DNA of 64,000 nt from Acidobacteriota bacterium (GTDB lineage Bacteria > Acidobacteriota > Terriglobia > Acidiferrales > UBA7541). The translations under genes were made by a program, and so were the position numbers. The stretch spans positions 22,495 to 86,494 of the forward strand of contig JABCZG010000021.1 in assembly GCA_013289835.1 (NCBI GenBank), in the 5' to 3' direction. Shown one piece after another: positions 61,450-64,000 of the stretch (its first letter is position 1; each line of letters opens with the position of its first letter). A model generated the notes under the pieces. The model was not told the origin of the DNA, did not search any database, and was given only the letters and a program-made list of their open reading frames with translations.

Positions 61450-62610
61450 TTAGCTAGGTTTGCTCCCCTCAGGCTTTGCACGGTCTTTGCACAGTGCTTC
61501 TAGCTGTTTCATTGCTTCGAGCGTGTTTTCTGGCACATCTTTAATGTAGTGGCGCTCAGTGGTGCTCACGCTGGAATGGCGCAACAATCCCTTCGCGGCT
61601 AGCGAGCCTTTTGAGAGCGCTGTCACTGCCGTCCCAACTCCCCGCCGTAGTGCGTACCATCCGTGCCAGGCAATCTTTGCTTTTTCGAGGGTCGGAATTA
61701 CCACACGATTGGCGAGGTTGTGTAGGTCAAGAGGTTTCCCAGATGGGCCGCGTAGGATTGGTCCAGAGGAAGGGTTTTTGTCCGCCACCCGAAGGTCTGC
61801 GAGGATGCTGCCAAGAGGCTCGATTACAGGGACTGGCTTTGCGCTGCCCTCGGTCTTAGGCGTGGTAGTGTGCGTGTGCCACACCGATTGCCGCACATTT
61901 AGCCGCTTGCCATCGAAGTCTTCCCAACATACACCACGTGCCTCGCCAGGGCGCAAGCCAGCGAAGAACATCAACCCCACAGCAGCGGACGCTTTCCGTT
62001 CACCTGCCTTGTCCAGGGCGTCAATGATGGCCAAGACTTCGTCAGGACTCGCAGCGTGCGTCTCTTCGGGCCTGGCAGCTTTTTTGGGAATCATCGCGTC
62101 TCGAATAGGGTTAACACCGTCGAATGCACCTTGGTTCTTCGCGTAGGTGAAGACGCCGCTTAGAAGGGACTTAACATGCTTGAGAGTTGTCCGACCCAAC
62201 TTGTGCTGGCGATGGATGTCGGCCAACACGTTAGCAGCGTCCACTGTGCGAAAGTCTCGAAGCACAGTTTTTCCAAGGCGCGCGGCGACATAAGTCTCCC
62301 AGAGAGTCTTGTACCCCGTCGCAGTAGAGGGTTTGAAGTTCTCCTCGACGAATGGCAGGTAGAAACTTTCGACGAACTCCGCTACTGGTAGTGTCCCTTC
62401 TGGCCGTGTCCTGCCCTCGTTGATTGGACGCAGCTTTTCCGCGAGCAATGACCGGACATCGGCCTTCGAGCGGTAGCGGTCGCAATAGTCCGCGAGTTTG
62501 GCGGAGCGTTGTTTCCGCACGATTTGACCGTCTTCGAGGACATCATCGCGCCAGCGGCCGTACCAAGAACCTCCTACCTTCCAGATATATCCTGATTGTT
62601 GGCGAGCCAT
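61450..62610 (-). CDS. Tyrosine recombinase (integrase)
   Basis: The 386-aa enzyme has an N-terminal arm-binding region, a core-binding domain (PVAEFVESFYLPFVEENFKPSTATGYKTLWE) and a catalytic domain with Arg in FAGLRPGEARGVCWED, the HxxR-like WHGWYALRRGVG, and LLRHSSVSTTERHYIKD with the nucleophile Tyr. It inserts the element into the 3' end of tRNA-Arg, 14 bases from its stop. ATG 62610 lies two bases after the excisionase-like stop. It belongs to the P4-type group that uses tRNA genes. Confidence 0.94.
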   Translation of the reverse strand: MARQQSGYIWKVGGSWYGRWRDDVLEDGQIVRKQRSAKLADYCDRYRSKADVRSLLAEKLRPINEGRTRPEGTLPVAEFVESFYLPFVEENFKPSTATGYKTLWETYVAARLGKTVLRDFRTVDAANVLADIHRQHKLGRTTLKHVKSLLSGVFTYAKNQGAFDGVNPIRDAMIPKKAARPEETHAASPDEVLAIIDALDKAGERKASAAVGLMFFAGLRPGEARGVCWEDFDGKRLNVRQSVWHTHTTTPKTEGSAKPVPVIEPLGSILADLRVADKNPSSGPILRGPSGKPLDLHNLANRVVIPTLEKAKIAWHGWYALRRGVGTAVTALSKGSLAAKGLLRHSSVSTTERHYIKDVPENTLEAMKQLEALCKDRAKPEGSKPS

Positions 62611-62612
62611 TC

Positions 62613-62840
62613 TTAGTTTCCTTCCGTATGACTTGGCGTCCGTGTCTTAAAATCGCTCTTCCGGCGTTCGAGCCAGTGAACTACATCCTTCCAATCGAAC
62701 CGGAGATAACGGCCCATCTTCATGTGGGGGAGGGGGTCAGAATTGCGGACTTCGGCGCGTTCACGCGTCTGCTCGTAAACCCAGGACGGCTTTACTTGCA
62801 GGCGTTGGGCGACTTGCGTGGGGGTGAGTATTTCTTCCAT
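62613..62840 (-). CDS. Excisionase-like helix-turn-helix protein
   Basis: The 75-aa protein has a MerR/AlpA-like winged HTH: EILTPTQVAQRLQVKPSWVYEQT and KMGRYLRFDWKDVVHWLERR. Such proteins control the direction of integrase action or expression of the integrase. It precedes the integrase with only two bases between them, so both come from one message. ATG 62840 is the start. It could be a regulator only, as AlpA is. Confidence 0.88.
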   Translation of the reverse strand: MEEILTPTQVAQRLQVKPSWVYEQTRERAEVRNSDPLPHMKMGRYLRFDWKDVVHWLERRKSDFKTRTPSHTEGN

Positions 62841-62966
62841 GTGGGGTGGAACTGCTCCTTTGTGTGCAAATTGAGTGCAAAGCGATGAATAAGCTCTGCG
62901 CTCTGAACTGTTTAGGGTTGAGCATCGGTTGCGGAAACCTGTACTCAGGATTTCAGTGGTCTCGCA

Positions 62967-63602
62967 TCAAAGAGCCATTAGCTCGACTTCGAGGCGCATC
63001 AGACAATCTCGGACGTTATTCCGTGAGTCTTTGGCCAGTCGCTCGAAGTCTGGCCCGTTGCCGTTGCCGCCTTCGGTGTGCCAAACCCTATCGAGGTAGG
63101 CTGCAATCTCCCCGGCCAGGCCGTAACTCGAAAATTCTAAGACTTTGCAGCGGGAGAGAAATCTGCGTTCTAGCCGTTCGGTATCGTTCGCGGTGAAAAT
63201 CCAGACGGTGTTGGGGGCCGGATCAGTCGAATCCAGCTTGGATAGCAGCGACAATTGCGCTGCGTCTGTCATCTGGTCCGCCTCATCTGCCAGTACGATG
63301 TGGAAGCCGCCAGGAGTCATCGGCGCGTACCAGCATTGCCGCACGGTATCGTCGATGCTTTGTGCATTGCACTTCTGCGAGGGAATCTTGTGTAATTCCG
63401 CGCGTAGCTCGATGGCCAGTGCCAACGCCATCGTGCTCTTGCCCACGCCAGACGGCCCAACAAACAACCAAGCGCCAGACACGGGACGTTTGCAGAATGC
63501 GGCCAGAACCTTCTTGGGACGTTCTAGCCCGACGAAATCGGCGATGCGCAATGGCCGATACTTCTCGACGAGAGATTGCGGGAATGCGAGATCAGCTTGC
63601 AT
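62967..63602 (-). CDS. AAA ATPase, clamp-loader-like
   Basis: The 211-aa protein has Walker A GPSGVGKST, Walker B IVLADEAD, sensor 1 WIFTAND and SRCKVLEF, the order of clamp-loader or RFC-small-subunit ATPases. RPLRIADFVGLERPKKVLAAF at the front is the RFC-like box. It lacks the C-terminal collar, so it is a short version; element-borne proteins of this kind could help replication or repair of the element. I start at ATG 63602, overlapping the upstream gene by 11 bases; two earlier ATGs are possible. Confidence 0.82.
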   Translation of the reverse strand: MQADLAFPQSLVEKYRPLRIADFVGLERPKKVLAAFCKRPVSGAWLFVGPSGVGKSTMALALAIELRAELHKIPSQKCNAQSIDDTVRQCWYAPMTPGGFHIVLADEADQMTDAAQLSLLSKLDSTDPAPNTVWIFTANDTERLERRFLSRCKVLEFSSYGLAGEIAAYLDRVWHTEGGNGNGPDFERLAKDSRNNVRDCLMRLEVELMAL

Positions 63603-63777
63603 GACCGGAATCCGTTCCGAGAATTTCATCGACTCGCTGTCTGAGAACATCGGCGAGCAACTGGGCGTCGTAGCACGAATCAAGAGGGTCGGCTGCGAGT
63701 GCCTCCCGCAGCCAGTTCTTTAGGCGAAAAGTGATGCAGGGGTCAGAGAGCAATTCTGGGATGGCGGGTGTGCTCAT
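63592..63777 (-). CDS. Small protein of the element, 61 aa
   Basis: This short, acidic, helix-forming protein (MSTPAIPELLSDPCITFRLKNWLREAL, then DSCYDAQLLADVLRQRVDEIL) lies between the ArdC-like and ATPase genes and overlaps both, by four bases upstream (ATGA at 63774-63777) and 11 bases downstream. The tight overlaps support it being real. I recognise no family. Confidence 0.6.
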   Translation of the reverse strand: MSTPAIPELLSDPCITFRLKNWLREALAADPLDSCYDAQLLADVLRQRVDEILGTDSGHAS

Positions 63778-64000
63778 TGCACACCCCCGGTTTGCGCCGT
63801 GACTGCGCCTCGGATGTAGTCGGCGGCTTTCTGCGCAGCACTAGCGGCGGAAATCACTAGCTTGGAATCGGCTCTGAGACGTGCAATCCAAGTTTTGAGG
63901 TATGCGGCGGAGTTGGCGAGAGTGCTCTGTTCGATGCCAGCGACGCCGCACAGCATGGCGCTACCCATTTCTGCAATTAGCTCTTCCTTGCTGTAGGACT
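63774..64000 (-). CDS. ArdC-like antirestriction protein, C-terminal end only
   Basis: The visible 74 residues read YSKEELIAEMGSAMLCGVAGIEQSTLANSAAYLKTWIARLRADSKLVISAASAAQKAADYI, which matches the C-terminal zincin-like region of ArdC/DUF1738 proteins (EEL-x-AE-G-A-L, NSAAY, A-QKAADYI). ArdC proteins bind single-stranded DNA and protect incoming mobile DNA from restriction. The frame is open to the window edge, so the start and the HExxH part are outside. Presence fits a transferable element. Confidence 0.8.
   Translation of the reverse strand, partial: SYSKEELIAEMGSAMLCGVAGIEQSTLANSAAYLKTWIARLRADSKLVISAASAAQKAADYIRGAVTAQTGGVQ

Larger units (their letters stand above)
61436..64000. mobile_element. 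Left part of a tRNA-Arg-borne integrative element
   Basis: Immediately after tRNA-Arg(CCG) an integrase gene points back toward the tRNA, followed by an excisionase-like gene, an AAA ATPase, a small protein and an ArdC-like fragment, all on the - strand. This is the common arrangement of integrative elements in tRNA genes. The right end is outside the window, so attR and size are unknown. Confidence 0.75.

Overview
The window looks like a chromosomal contig from an Acidobacteriota-type soil or groundwater bacterium. I infer this from the GC-rich coding, the double-membrane gene set (LptC/LptA, LptB, an MsbA-like exporter), the merged lptC/lptA reading frame, the type IV pilin style and many small secreted proteins that match no family I know. 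No rRNA or marker gene is present to prove the phylum.

Layout. 1-7.7 kb: small unknown genes, a coupled pair (conserved unknown plus M23 peptidase), a SnoaL-like pseudogene with an internal amber codon, a PilZ protein, a YfcE-type phosphoesterase, KDPG aldolase and a type IV pilin with a clear terminator. 7.7-18.7 kb: beta-propeller, YjbR, MFS transporter, DUF1761 protein, second M23 peptidase, Tat-exported amidase, rhodanese and a RodZ-like gene. 18.9-35.2 kb: the housekeeping core on the + strand: GAF-GGDEF, lptCA, lptB, rpoN, rapZ, msbA, yicC, gmk, rpoZ, coaBC, type-4 uracil-DNA glycosylase, an EamA transporter and priA. Several junctions are ATGA overlaps, so this is a translationally coupled envelope, nucleotide and coenzyme A cluster. 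35.2-36.1 kb is a 0.9-kb gene-free stretch with small repeats.

36.1-51 kb: TPR protein, M50 peptidase, HU-like protein and dcd fired from overlapping divergent promoters, a DedA-rhodanese gene that continues through an in-frame TGA, nitroreductase, a MarR/YceI pair with a perfect palindromic operator, SDR, purC with a Fis-like gene, and smc. 51-61 kb: a BrnT/CopG toxin-antitoxin pair, cysS, an ornithine/GABA-type aminotransferase, yraN, galT, tRNA-Cys, an Hpt plus receiver-GGDEF signalling pair, an MscS channel and a small Tat protein. 61.4 kb to the end: an integrative element begins immediately after tRNA-Arg(CCG), with integrase, excisionase-like protein, AAA ATPase, a small protein and the 3' end of an ArdC-like gene. 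It runs off the window.

The most notable observation is at 39575-40516. A DedA-rhodanese open frame meets TGA where I expect a conserved cysteine next to the rhodanese catalytic Cys. The frame continues as a normal rhodanese C-terminus, and a 7-bp hairpin with a G-containing loop lies at the spacing expected of a bacterial SECIS element. This is a candidate selenoprotein. Regulation themes in the window are c-di-GMP (two GGDEF proteins with intact I-sites plus PilZ) and self-regulated, short-leader or leaderless units (MarR, BrnT).
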